Assembly (NCBI GenBank): GCA_021234155.1
Contig: JAJEKV010000020.1
Span: forward strand, 8,848,563 to 8,912,562
From: Isoetes taiwanensis
Lineage: Eukaryota; Streptophyta; Lycopodiopsida; Isoetales; Isoetaceae
Length of the DNA: 64,000 bases
Reading direction: 5' to 3'
Below the pieces are notes generated by a model, which searched no databases, had not been told where the DNA came from, and saw only the letters and a list, made by a program, of their open reading frames with translations. The position numbers and the translations under genes were made by a program. Positions 10,737 to 21,044 of the stretch are shown piece after piece. Each line of letters starts with the position of its first letter. The first letter of the stretch is position 1.

Positions 10737-10877
10737 ATGGAGGGTGAGAATTCCAATGGAAGTGATGGTTCTAAGCGCAAGTATGCCGACATTGGCCAGT
10801 GTTATGCCACAAAACAAATAAAGCAGCGTTTTGACGTGTCGGTGGATTGCATCCTCGATTCTTTGGCAAACGCTTAA
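10737..10877 (+). pseudogene. short N-terminal ORF of the transposon's + strand gene
   Basis: A 46-residue frame starting MEGENSNGSDGSKRKYADIG ends at TAA 10875-10877. A nearby ATG at 10731 is in frame. It lies upstream of the transposase-like frames and in the same direction, so it may be the decayed or intron-split N-terminus of that protein. The downstream frame near 10878-11000 (CDRLLQDDEGFFCFRTCNW) is open in another frame and may continue it. No family was recognised. Confidence 0.3.
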
Positions 10878-11300
10878 ATCCCGAATCAAAGATTAGTTTT
10901 TGTGATCGTTTGTTGCAAGATGACGAGGGCTTTTTCTGTTTTCGAACCTGTAATTGGAAATCCTTCCGGGTTATTGTTATGAAATCAATGATCGAAACTT
11001 GAAAGATGGGCTTCAAGAAGTAAAGTCTCGCTAATAGCAAAGATAAATTGGTGCAAAAACATTCACCGGTTATCAATGATTGTTGGAAAAAAAAAGGAGA
11101 TATAAACAAGAATGTTTCTTCAAAATTGCTAAAGATACTGACCAAGAAATTTATCCAAAGTCTGCGGCAAGAAGGAAGATAATGTCATTAAGTGGAGCAA
11201 ATATATGGGCTTTGGCGGGAAGGATGCCAAGATTAAATAGAATCGATGATTCAATCAAATGTCGTTTAAGTGAATTTTGGCTTGACAATACCAAAGGTTA

Positions 11301-12193
11301 GAGATGTCATGAAGAGGAGAACACAAGCAATACAATACCTTGATATCTCACGGGTTTGCTCTTGTAATTGAATCAATTCAGGTTTTGGAGATTATGTTTT
11401 CTTCCAAAATTCTTTCATGACTTTCTTCCTCGTACATTCTAGTTCTGTCCGAGTGACCGTTAATGAATACACATGGTTTTCATGAAATGTATTGCATTTT
11501 ACATTGTTTACATTTATACATTGTTTACATAGTAGCGAAATCTTGCGATGATGTGCTATTAGCTACTTTTTAGATGTACATCCATTAACACTTACATGTC
11601 CATGCAAATGCATTTACATGTACTTGAATATCAAAATTACATCATTTTACATTTTAGTGTACTTTTCGTAATGAAGCCAAACACATCGACATATGTACAT
11701 TAGTTGTACTAATATTGTAACATTAATGTGATGTACTAATATTGGAACATTAATTAGATGTACATTAGATGTACCTTTGGATGTACATTGGATGTACATT
11801 GGATGTCTGATAATGAGATCGATTGGAACTGTTGGTCATACATTAGATGTACATTAGATGTACAAAGAATGAGATCGATGGAACTGTTGGATGAACATTT
11901 TATGTACATAGAACATACATTAATTGTACAATAGTATAGTTCAATACTCTTTTGGCATCCGGTTGCCGACATCATTTTGCTAACATGGTCTTTAATGCTT
12001 TTGTTATTGCGGTCGAGCTTTATCAACGGTTTGTATATCGTAATCCCCGATACCAAAATTAGCCTTGACGATTCGAGTATCTAAAACCTGATTGCATAAG
12101 GAAATTGAAGGAGAGAAACACATGTTGTTGTGTCAAACATGAGCAAAGCGGTCTGTACGAAAAAGGCCTTCAATGATATGAGGAGATCCCTAC
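11301..12193. repeat. TACAT-rich array inside the large transposon
   Basis: Many copies of GATGTACATTAGATGTACA-like words are concentrated at 11570-11640 and 11690-11935. The same words recur at 10497-10515, 13846-13906, 17720-17860, 18060-18170 and 19636-19655, so they are characteristic of this element. They may be transposase-binding sites (inference). No coding sequence was recognised here. Confidence 0.7.
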
Positions 12194-13769
12194 ATGTTAA
12201 TTGCACTTGCTGCTGCGATTAATGTCATGCATCCCAAAGAAAACAATGGAGTATGTCAAGCAAACAAGAAGACTTTTGATAATGTTAGTATCTTGTGGAG
12301 GTCAATAGTTTGCGAGAAATATGTGACGGATGAATGGCATAAACTAAAATGCATCAAAGGCGAATGTGATGAATGTGGAGTGAAGAAATTAGACATCTGT
12401 CCAAACGAGGAAGATGGAATTCAGAATGTGGACTGACAAGTATATGCATATGTCAATGAGCCATCCAAAAAAGGTACATCCAGAAGGCTTAGATTAGTTG
12501 ATCAGAATGACAAAGCATATGTTTTGTTAAAGAACATGAAAAATCAGCTTGCTAAGTTTACAGATCATAACTTTACAGCACACTGGCAGAGCAAACAGTT
12601 TAAAAGATGTGTTGAGAAACTCCCGGATAATAGTGTGTTGTCTGTTGTTGACTTTGCAGAGAACTACACATTGAAACCAGGGACAGAAGTGCAATCCGAG
12701 CATTGGAATCCTGATCAAATTAGTATTTTGGTCCATATTTCTGTTTCAGATGACAGGAAGCATGACACTCATTTTGTGCAACATGGTTTTAAATTACATT
12801 TGGGGTGGCTTAAGAATAATGGAGGTGGACACATAAACCTTCATTATGTGTGGTCATATGGTTGTGCATCTCAATTCAAATCTGCACGGGCATGGTATGG
12901 AATATGTAGATACCATGTTGAAAATAAAATTCGAGTGATATGGAATTTCTTTGGATCTGGCCATGGGAAAAGCACACATGATGGCGAGGCTGGTATAGCA
13001 AAGTTGTGGCTTGAGAGCGGAGAAAACAAAATGGCATGCCAGTGACAGGTGCAGAAACAACTTGTGCAGTTTTAAGGGCCAAGGAATCGGATTGTGAAAG
13101 GGTGTTTTGGGAGGTTGGAAAAACAGATGTGAACAGGTACCTGGTACTCAGCAGATACATTCTGTGTCAACTATAAACCCAGCAGATCCAACAAAGTTGT
13201 TATGCAGACCACTCTCGTGCTTTTGTGATGCTTGCATTAACTTCAATTGGTTGAATTGTGAGAACATTAAACATTGTGGAGAATGGTCTCTAAAAAGTTT
13301 GGAGCCCACAGATCATATTGCCTCTCGTGTTGAAGCTGAAAATGATGTGGATGTTTTGTATGCAGAGGACGAGGCTGGTTTAGATGACACTGTAGCTATT
13401 TCAGATGTATTTGTGTCTTTTGTAGCACCAGACAATGTGGAAGGTGTTTCATACTATGTTCTCATGTGCACCAGGGAAAAGCATGCATTGGAAGAAGATT
13501 CAATTGATGACTATGGAAATGAATACTCTGCTGGCACTAGTGTCATTGAAGGACAATATTATGAACTAATCCTAGGCTGCCACAATAAGTATAAACCGCT
13601 TCCTACTAAGAATGTTTTGGTACCGCAGAATGCGGATTGGGGTTCGAATCCCATTCAAGAAAGTAAAACACAAAATCAAGGGGGCAAGCACGGACATTTC
13701 ACTTGCCGGATGAAGTCCATGAGACATTGTTATCACAACTTCCAAAGAATTGTAGATGACATGGACTAA
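12194..13769 (+). pseudogene. DDE-like transposase of the large element, decayed
   Basis: Three frames together resemble a widespread, poorly characterised eukaryotic transposase-like family. The first (12194-12436) has a zinc-like cluster, CIKGECDECGVKKLDIC. The second (12524-13045, same frame, separated by an in-frame TGA at 12434) has VVDFAENYTLKPGTEVQSEH, then a WSYGCASQF motif, then IWNFFGSGHGKSTHDGEAG. The third (13107-13769) has SCFCDACINFNWLNC and HCGEWSL. In relatives I remember, the middle motif reads SDGC, so a Tyr seems to replace the second acidic residue. D43 (DFAENY) and E155 (DGEAG) of the second frame would be the other two. At least two frameshifts lie between 13040 and 13135. 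The product would act on the TIRs. This copy looks inactive. The family name is uncertain. Confidence 0.6.
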
Positions 13770-14121
13770 GTCGATCTGTAGTACTTTCCGTAAATATTGT
13801 AATACTTTGTTATAAGAACTCAAGAACCGGACTACTTGAAGTGCATTATGTACATCAATGTACATAAGATGTACAACAGATGTACATCTTATGTACATCC
13901 GTTGTACATTCCAAATATTATAAAAATTGTTAAGTGTAAGTTGATTAGAATTGAACACAAGAAAGTTGAATTGCATAAACATTAAAAATGGTTTCAGATC
14001 ATGGCAAAGATAAGAAATGGACAGGTTTTCATGTACAAATGGTTGATATATTTATATTGTGGACATAAATACAACACACCCCAAAATGAGCATGGCTCAT
14101 AATTCATGACCAAGCTTCAAA
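13770..14121. repeat. intergenic palindrome between convergent genes
   Basis: Just after the transposase stop, 13859-13895 forms a near-perfect inverted repeat: GTACATAAGATGTAC paired with GTACATCTTATGTAC across a short loop. It lies where the + and - genes of the element converge. It could serve as a transcript end, a protein-binding site, or both. The rest of the stretch shows nothing. Confidence 0.6.
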
Positions 14122-14700
14122 ATGTCGTTAGGAGCCCGATATCTTATGACTATTGCATCATGTCTTCCAGCCCAGAGAGGTGAAGAGATATCCTCTAAAA
14201 GCAATAGTCCATGGGGTTTCTATAGCATGTGCCACTGGGCAAACCTTTCCATCCTACATGGCCTCGGTGCATCTTCCGACCACGACTTCCCCAAGGGTTG
14301 TGCAACAAGTGATTTGTTTGCCCAATATACCTTTCATGGTTGCTCGTTCCTCATAATTTGCAATTTGCTCAACCTTTTCCCAAAGTTCGTGAACAATGTA
14401 GTAGAGGCGATAATCGGTCCCCAACCCTATGTACTTGCAGCTTGTGTTGGTTTGTATTACCTCCTGGGGTGCAGCGAACTCTATCTCTTAGTTTCTTATG
14501 AGTCTTTTGTGTTTCAGTCCATTCATCTACAAAGCAAATGAAGATCACTTAATTATGTATACACACTCATAATTGTACCAATAAGAAAGACAGTAAAAAC
14601 AGAGTACTCAAGTGCAATGAACAAAAACTTTGATACATATATTCATAACATTTGAATTTGTACATCACCAAAGTCTGTACCAACAATGGGCGGTCGAGAG
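14122..14700 (-). other. anonymous decayed coding sequence in the large transposon
   Basis: Reading the minus strand, 14300-14500 stays open with a plausible protein texture (YIGLGTDYRLYYIVHELWEK, then ANYEERATMKGILGKQITC). It lies downstream of the FCP1-like region in the same direction, so it may be the end of that gene or a separate exon. I recognise no family. The opposite-strand frame 14122-14541 looks like a shadow. Confidence 0.3.
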
Positions 14701-14759
14701 GCCAATAACATGATGGCGTTTCTCCATTCCTTGCTCCAGATATTGACTAAATTTAGGCA

Positions 14760-15440
14760 AAGTGAGCACCCAAGTTGCTGCCATAGTTTGCCGACAAAAA
14801 TCTGTTCCCCACCGCTTTCGATATGCCATCTGCCGCATTAGTCATTGGATGCTCTTTCACATAAACTATACCATCTTCGCCATTTTGAATCCATTAAGCC
14901 ATGGAATGAGCTCCATGACAAGCAATCTGTCACCGGCTAATATCGGTGTCAAGAGAAAGGACATATGTAGCTTCCTCTGGCTGGATTCAAAGTGGATTTG
15001 TATCTTTCATCGTCGATCAGAACTGTATGTCCATAGTACTCTGGGTACTCTTTCCATACCACAGCTAATGGTTTCACAAACAACCCCTTTTGAGGTTCAG
15101 TAGGGTGTTTGTGTGGCAGAGTCCAACACCGCTCCCGGCTGTAAAACAAACTTCGGCTTTATGGAAAAAGCATCACAAATATGTTCCACAATTGGTTGAA
15201 GATTTTTAGAAGTGAGTGAAGACCAGATGGCAACATCAAACCCTTCTCTTACAAATGCTAACAAAGGATGCTAACCCCGGCCCGCAATAAAAAACCCATT
15301 TCCTATATTAAATTGAAGCTCATCTTTCTCGGATCTGTTGGTATCTTGAGTTAATATTTTCATTCTTGTGCACGCTCTTGCCCAACACGTAATTTAAGTC
15401 AAAGATAATGAGCTTTCTCCCTGAATTAGATGATTCACAC
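14760..15440 (-). pseudogene. FCP1/NIF-type HAD phosphatase-like gene in the transposon
   Basis: The minus strand shows the ordered signatures of an FCP1-like (CTD phosphatase, NLI-interacting-factor) HAD domain. A first motif, KLIIFDLNYVLG, lies near 15390-15425 (the plant-type DLNGVL variant of DxDxT). REGFDVAIWSSLTSKNLQPI lies at about 15200-15265. KPLAVVWKEYPEYYG then HTVLIDDERYKSTLNP lies at about 14975-15075, where the DD pair is the usual acidic motif near the C-terminus. Known members dephosphorylate protein serine residues, for example on the RNA polymerase II tail. A frameshift near 15150 and a stop near 15280 break the frame, and the variant first motif may lack full activity. Such a domain as transposon cargo is unusual. 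Capture of a host gene is the simplest explanation. Confidence 0.6.
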
Positions 15441-15599
15441 ACAAGAAGAAAACACTTGAGATTCACAATTTATAATTACATTTCGGATCACACAATTGAG
15501 AAAACACATTGATAATTACACGATTGTTATTTGCACAGTGTAAGTGAGACAAATAAATTAATTTTTTCATTACTTATTGAGTACAAAGAAGCTCTGAGC

Positions 15600-16690
15600 A
15601 TGGCTCATACAAAACTGTAATTTACAAACAAGTCAAAGGGACTATCTACCCCGTGGTAGAAACAAGCTGCTTGTATATTCATCTACGCCTTCTACAATTA
15701 ATGCCTCAATTAGATGATCCCTCCGTGACTTGGCATAGGCATCGATTGAACCAACCGGGTGTCATCTCGCATGGTGCACACGTATTAGAGGACTATACCA
15801 ACAAATAACTAATAGGAAAATAACATGTTCTACTTCCAAAAATGGAGCTTAGGCATTGCATCAACCACGGCATCTATGAATTTGTGGATGTAAGCCACAA
15901 TGTACATGCAAGGGTTCTTTGGTACTAGTTTACGGCATTTTAGGACGTAACACGGAAGCATCAAAGTTCTTCCTACCATGGTTTAAAATTTGTTGGATCC
16001 GAGCATCATGTTATTGATCACAAGCTTATGAAACCCGCAAAATTGCAATGTGAGAATAAATCAAGCATAAGAAATTGCAATATGAGAATAATCAAATCAT
16101 AAAAACAAAACGAAACTCATACTTACTTACGGACCACTTTAGCATCGGGTACATAGCCTTTGACAGGAGAGAGGATCTATATACTTGGGCTAGCTATAGA
16201 TGGATAAGAGCTTTTCAATTGGACCAGCAAGCACAAGTATTGCCAATGCCACATTTGGGCCTTGTAGAATTGGAACAAATATGTATTGGCATCTTGCAAT
16301 CAAAATGCCATCCAAATTCTCCCTTTATGTTAGTGTTACGTGCATCCGCCCCCCGTTCTTTGAGGGAATTCACAAAATTCTGGAAGGTGTCCGGTCGAAC
16401 CAAGTAAAAACTTGTGTTTCCAATCAGATGGAAGATCGCTACAAAGGTACCAAAGACACAAATCCGAATACATATTAATACATAAGATGAGTGACTTAGG
16501 GAATGAAATAACATAAATATGTTGAAATGCTAGCCTACCTCCCATAGACATCTACCATCTTAGAGGTCAAGTCCAGCTTCCAGCAGAACTCGTCAACATC
16601 ACTTTGAAAGATAGAGGGTACAGGCTTAGGAGGACAGTCCCTATAAGGAGTGAATGGAACCAACCTTTTCAGTCGGTTCACTAAACTGTA
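15600..16690 (-). pseudogene. possible Ulp1-like (C48) cysteine protease remnant
   Basis: Minus-strand exon-like pieces lie between the charged protein (16.8-17.7 kb) and the FCP1-like region. One at 16545-16690 (VPFTPYRDCPPKPVPSIFQS, then DEFCWKLDL) ends at a GT donor. One at 16185-16330 reads QYIFVPILQG, then ALAILVLAGPIEKLLSIYS. The second resembles the core of Ulp1/SENP proteases, where the catalytic His lies in a YIPV-x-HW-L-VI segment followed by YDS, but the His-Trp pair is not visible here. A further piece at 15870-15960 reads YVLKCRKLVPKNPCMYIVAY, and one near 15660-15750 ends VDEYTSSLFLPRG. The assignment rests on pattern and on the known habit of plant transposons to carry Ulp1 genes, so it is tentative. 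Confidence 0.35.
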
Positions 16691-16721
16691 CAAGGAAACA
16701 ACAGCATTAGCAAAAGAATAT

Positions 16722-16848
16722 ATCTATTGTAATCAATTGTATATTACTCACCTTGTAAATTCATCATCTGCTTTAGCATCTTCTATCTATTGTAATCAAT
16801 TGTATATTACTCACCTTGTAAATTCATCATCTGCTTCAGCATCTTCTA
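16722..16848. repeat. 63 bp tandem duplication across an exon end
   Basis: Two adjacent units with period 63 start ATCTATTGTAATCAATTG at 16722 and 16785. On the minus strand the unit holds the end of the DEFTR-coding exon and its splice donor, so the donor is duplicated. Confidence 0.8.
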
Positions 16849-17658
16849 TGGACTGCTGCACCTTATTTGTTATCACATCAATATTTGCTTGTAGATCCTC
16901 TTCCTCTTCCGGTTCCGACTCAGAAGGATCAGGATCGGCTTCCTTCACGGCTTGTGATCGTGTCCTATGTACAAAAAAAATGTGGTTAATTATCATAAAT
17001 CTGAGATGTTTAACAAAATTAGTTCATCTTGGACATACCTCTTTCTAGGTGGTGGTGGCACTTTTTTGCCTGGAGATTTTCTTTTCTGAGGATATTTTTT
17101 TGTTGCTGGAGATTTTGCCTGTTTTTTTCCTCTTGGAGTGCCATCACCAGCATTCTTTTGCCTCCTCTCTGGAGTGGACTCAACTACCAACTCAACTTCC
17201 TCTTCCCTGGTATCTCCTGGGATAAAATCTGGATCTGATTCCTTTGTAGCTTCTTTTGTAACAGGGTCCGAACCGGGACTGCGCAGATGATCTTTGAGGC
17301 CAAATTGAATCTTTCTTAGCTTCTCCAATTACTAATTTAGCACTTGGTGATGAAGGAGTTTACGTTGCGGCCCCATCATTGAAGGGTCTACACCTGCAAC
17401 TGCTTTAGCTTTCTCAAGTGCCATCCTCTCAATTTCCTCAACTTCACTTTGCCATGTTCGAGGAGGCACTGTTGCAGATGGTTCTATTACTGGCACTGTA
17501 AATGTCATTGGTAATCTGGAGCTGGAAGGTTGAGGGTCTACAGATTCGGTCTGCTTATTATGCTCAGTAAAATCTGTAAAGAGAGTCGATGCAGATGGCT
17601 CAAGAACATCAGCCATTAAAGCTGCTTCTGGGATAGGAACAACCTCATCTGCAAACAA
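16811..17658 (-). pseudogene. charged low-complexity protein of the large transposon
   Basis: Two adjacent minus-strand frames (17332-17658 and 16993-17328) are in the same phase and separated only by TAG TAA. A third piece (16811-16973) follows a likely intron. The protein begins MFADEVVPIPEAALMADVLE, is rich in Ser/Pro, and then becomes acidic (DTREEEVELVVES). It then turns strongly basic with lysine runs (KKQAKSPATKKYPQKRKSPG), resembling a nuclear localisation signal or DNA-binding tail. It ends with an acidic stretch (SESEPEEEEDLQ). It could be the N-terminal part of the Ulp1-like gene, since plant transposon Ulp1 genes often carry such regions. The double stop suggests decay. Confidence 0.45.
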
Positions 17659-17699
17659 ACAAATGATCTAAATTTCAATAGACATAAAAGAACATGAAA

Positions 17700-18249
17700 A
17701 CATAACTAATGAGAAATATTTAGTACATTCTGCCAAGCATGTACATTTCATGTACATATTACGTACCAAATGTACGTAACTACATTTAACTATAGCCAAA
17801 TGTACATGTACATGTTCCTCAATGTACATAGAGGTACATCAATGTACCCAGATGTACCCAGGTATCCAGTTAGGGAATGTAGATCTATGCCCAAAAAAAA
17901 GCATATATATGTAAAAAATGCACATACTTATGAATCCATCTACAGATGCACTCTAAAGATAAATGCATGTACATCTATTTGCAGATGTAGACTCCATTAG
18001 AGACATGTACAACTGATACAACTGCAGTCCAAGCTCAAAAATAAAAACATCAATAAACAAGCAAATATATGCCTATGTACCTCTGCTTACAGATGTACAC
18101 TAAAAGTTATACATGTACAAGGAATAGCAATGCACTGAAAGCCATACATGTAGAACTATGCAGATTACAATAACAAATATGAATTAAGAGAAATATAAGT
18201 TTAAATTAGTTGAGAGCAATGCATACCTTTCACAAAGATGGAAACCAAG
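17700..18249. repeat. TACAT-rich array between minus-strand genes
   Basis: Repeated words such as ATGTACATTTCATGTACATA and ATGTACCCAGATGTACC occur at 17720-17870, and more sparsely to 18180. The composition matches the arrays at 11.5-11.9 kb in the same element. No gene was recognised. Confidence 0.65.
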
Positions 18250-19440
18250 TCAATTCGAATGCCCCTCATCCCGGATGCAACCTTTTATGCAATTACGTCT
18301 TTCATGGACCCGGATAACACAAGCGAAGAGGCAATAAGCATCTCTGCATGGAGCTAGCAAACAACAAACCGGTTTTGCCAAAGCCTTGGCCACAACAGTA
18401 CATGAATTGAATGTGATGAACTGCTCTATAGAAGTAGCTCCCTCTGACAGTAGGGCCTGGGTGCGAGAACAATAGGTCCCGCTCCCCATGAAATCCAAAA
18501 TCTGTGAATGCCTTTGCTGAACCAATTCAATGCAATTAAGTTTTTCCTTTGCTTGTTCAATTGAGATTTCATGCCTTTCAATTTCTTTAGTTGCTTCCTG
18601 CAAACCAATTTCTAGCTTAGAAGAGTGCTGCTCTTTATCATGTCTACTTATAACCAAGTCTTCCAACTTGTACTTCAACACTCCGAAGATAACTTGATTT
18701 CCAGCAGGATCCTGGGACAATTTGTCAAATTCCTGTTTTGTCTCATCTATTTTCTGGTAGATCTGCTGCAGATCTTCGGATAGCATACCCTTTCTACCCT
18801 CAATCCGGCTGATGACCTTCAATGCATCCCTCCTTTTTTCTTCCAGTGCTTCTACTTCATTCAATAGGTTAGTTTTCTCCTCCAACCCATGCTTAAGTAA
18901 CTGCTTTATTGTGTCAACATCTGATCTAGAATAACCCAGGGCTCTAATATTCTGCTGCAATACGATGTCCTGTTTGATAGTTGAGGATTTACCTGTTGTA
19001 GGGTCCTCTGTAACGTCTGAAATGAGGGCTTTGGCAAGATCTTTGGCGGTCCTAGCCACGTCCATCCAATCAACAAGCCGTCCCTTCAAGTGAAGAGCAA
19101 ATGCTCTGGCAAAATAGGTAGAAATATAATGGTTTGTAACCTGTTTCTTGCCATAAACCAATTCATGATATTTAAAAAAATCGTCTTTCCATGCGTTCTG
19201 GATTCTCCCTTCCTTGAATCCTCGTCTGTTTTTTGGAGCTTCACCCCATACCTCGTTCATAACCATCTCTAGGTTGGGTATGTGGGCCTCTGCATGTTTA
19301 TCACGGAGGTCTTTGGCTTGGATCACCTCAGAACCCAAACGTAAACTCCTTGGAGGTAAAATTCCACTGTCGGAAGCACTGGCTTCTTGCTTGGGCTGTG
19401 GTGATGAGCAAGCACTCATCTGGGGGCGTTTTGGGGCCAT
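18250..19440 (-). CDS. coiled-coil protein of the large transposon
   Basis: This intact 396-residue frame begins about 230 bp inside the right TIR. It starts MAPKRPQMSACSSPQPKQEA, a short basic, Ser/Pro-rich head. Residues about 55-165 are globular-looking, with MVMNEVWGEAPKNRRGF and WKDDFFKYHELVYGKKQVTN. Residues about 190-330 are heptad-rich and highly charged, a long coiled coil. The last 60 residues are Cys-rich (PVCCLLAPCRDAYCLFACV) and may be a read-through of an intron. The sequence is similar in style to accessory proteins of large plant DNA transposons, but I do not recognise a family. It may help assemble or target the transposase complex (inference). Being the only undamaged frame in the element, it is the best candidate for a recently active gene. 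Confidence 0.55.
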   Translation of the reverse strand: MAPKRPQMSACSSPQPKQEASASDSGILPPRSLRLGSEVIQAKDLRDKHAEAHIPNLEMVMNEVWGEAPKNRRGFKEGRIQNAWKDDFFKYHELVYGKKQVTNHYISTYFARAFALHLKGRLVDWMDVARTAKDLAKALISDVTEDPTTGKSSTIKQDIVLQQNIRALGYSRSDVDTIKQLLKHGLEEKTNLLNEVEALEEKRRDALKVISRIEGRKGMLSEDLQQIYQKIDETKQEFDKLSQDPAGNQVIFGVLKYKLEDLVISRHDKEQHSSKLEIGLQEATKEIERHEISIEQAKEKLNCIELVQQRHSQILDFMGSGTYCSRTQALLSEGATSIEQFITFNSCTVVAKALAKPVCCLLAPCRDAYCLFACVIRVHERRNCIKGCIRDEGHSN

Positions 19441-19672
19441 AGCTAGATGAAGAATTCGTGATCAGAATTCAAGCAGAGAAGGCAGGGGTGGGATAGTGAA
19501 CGAGAGGCAAACCAAGAAAGAATTTGGGAAAGAATTTCGAAATCCGATAATTGCGGGTTCAGAGTAGTGGATAGCCATTAATCATGGCAGTTATAGCAGG
19601 TCATGATGACAGTTATTCCAAAAATGTGCATTTTGTACATATGTATATGTACAAAAAGAGCTACATTTATAG

Positions 19673-19694
19673 ACACCCTTTCATGCTTTTACCC
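19673..19694 (-). repeat. right terminal inverted repeat
   Basis: This is the exact reverse complement of 10428-10449. On the outer side the + strand continues CCATAG; on the inner side TACAT words follow within 40 bp. Confidence 0.75.
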
Positions 19695-19698
19695 CCAT

Positions 19699-21030
19699 AG
19701 ATACATCATAAACAACAACATATCATAAAACATATAAGCTTCTACCTAGGCTCAAACTTATAAGGGATGGTAGACTGACGAGTGGGTCTCAAGCTACAGC
19801 AATGCGAGATAAAAAAAATGGTGGGGCTAATTGTAGACAATGGCTAGGATTGACTACATCCGCCCCTTCTGTGCATACTTTGCAGATGGGATAAATCAAG
19901 CTCTGGCGTGGCTATAGCCTGCTGGTGATGTAGTCTCATGGTATCACCCAACGAGACTACTCCGGGTTACATCTCCCGGGTCCAATGAGGTAGGAAGGGT
20001 TGCATCTCCCGTTCCCAGAGAATAGTGGCTCCATGGGCGGCTAGAGGATCGTAGCGACATACGTTCGTATCTGATTGAAATTCCCAATACAAGAGCCGGG
20101 CCGACACCTGCAACTCTTGAGAGTCAAAGCGACACTATTGACCCAAGAAGTGACCGAATATAGGCCTAGCCTGCTATGGGTCCCCAGTAGCCGCGCTCAG
20201 TAGGGGCCTCCCACCACTTTGCCACTAACCCTGTTATGGGGTGCTTAGTCACTTCATAGCCTCCATAGCCTAATAGACTGCATATAATGGGCACTAAAGG
20301 GTCTAAAGTAGAAGCATCATATAAACAAGGCTACTAGGTCTCTACCCCCTTTCCCAACGCAAGAGGTGCAAACATGATCAACCAACATCATATATCCATA
20401 TAACATGATAAATAATAAGAATAGCATCTAATCCTAATCACATGCATCTAACTTACAGCTAGGGTTCATTGATTAGGGTTCAAGATCCAAACTCATGATT
20501 CTAGGAGGGCTCTATTAAAAATACAAGATACTAGCTCATCTGGAGTCCTAATTTTCAGATGATCTGCCTAGAAAGCTACTCCAAATATCTGCTCTGGAAG
20601 AACTTCCTCCTGCTCCTGGCGTCTCCATGGCTTGTGAGTGATTCGGGGTAGTTTCCACTCCTTCTGGCATGAACATGGTCTTGGACCTGATGATCTGTGC
20701 TATATTGCAATGAATGGTTCTCGAAACGGAGTTTCGAGCGAAGGTGGGGTTCCAAGACAATAAGAGCCAAAAAGTGGCTTAGGATTAGGGTTAGGTCATA
20801 AATAGGTTAGGGTTGCCATGTCATGTCACGTGGCTCCATGTGGTGGTGGGCCAATAGGATGGGATCATGTGGAATGGTTCCATCCTAAGGTTGGCAAAGT
20901 TATATACATAACTTAGCCATGCTCCCTTATCCCCACATTATGGTATACAAGGCTACTAAGGTAGGCTTGTATGGTGACGTGGCCTAGAAATATATGTATT
21001 TATGCCATATATTTTAGGGGAACATCACAT
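19699..21030 (-). mobile_element. gypsy-type LTR (solo or 3' LTR)
   Basis: On the minus strand a polypurine tract (AAGGGGGGAGAATG, about 21031-21044) is followed at once by TGATGTTCCCC, a classic 3' PPT/LTR junction. It is preceded by GAGGACAACATTATGCTAAG, the usual run-in of a gypsy pol end. The LTR contains a TATATAACTT-like promoter region and extends to at least the edge of the large transposon at 19699. Its true outer end is not determined. The open frames inside (20548-20770) are probably not genes. Confidence 0.65.
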
Positions 21031-21044
21031 TCTCCCCCCTTAGC

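Larger units (their letters stand above)
10428..19694. mobile_element. ~9.3 kb DNA transposon with TIRs and several cargo genes
   Basis: The two ends are inverted copies. The left end starts GGGTAAAAGCATGAAAGGGT at 10428, and the reverse complement of the right end (19673-19694) gives the same 22 bp. CCAT flanks both ends (10424-10427 and 19695-19698), a possible 4 bp target duplication, although the left flank is itself a CCAT repeat. Inside, a decayed DDE-like transposase runs on + (12194-13769). On - lie an FCP1-like phosphatase, a possible Ulp1-like protease, a charged protein and an intact coiled-coil protein. TACAT-containing arrays sit near the ends and between genes. The two gene sets converge at about 13.8-14.1 kb. 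I cannot assign the element to a named superfamily. The unity of the element is inferred from the TIRs and shared repeats. Confidence 0.7.

Noticed and set aside
13620-13670. tRNA-like B box (GGGGTTCGAATCCC)
   Set aside because: There is no A box at the right distance and no cloverleaf. It sits inside the transposase frame.
14122-14541. 139-residue + strand ORF
   Set aside because: The minus strand has better protein texture and agrees in direction with the neighbouring transposon genes.
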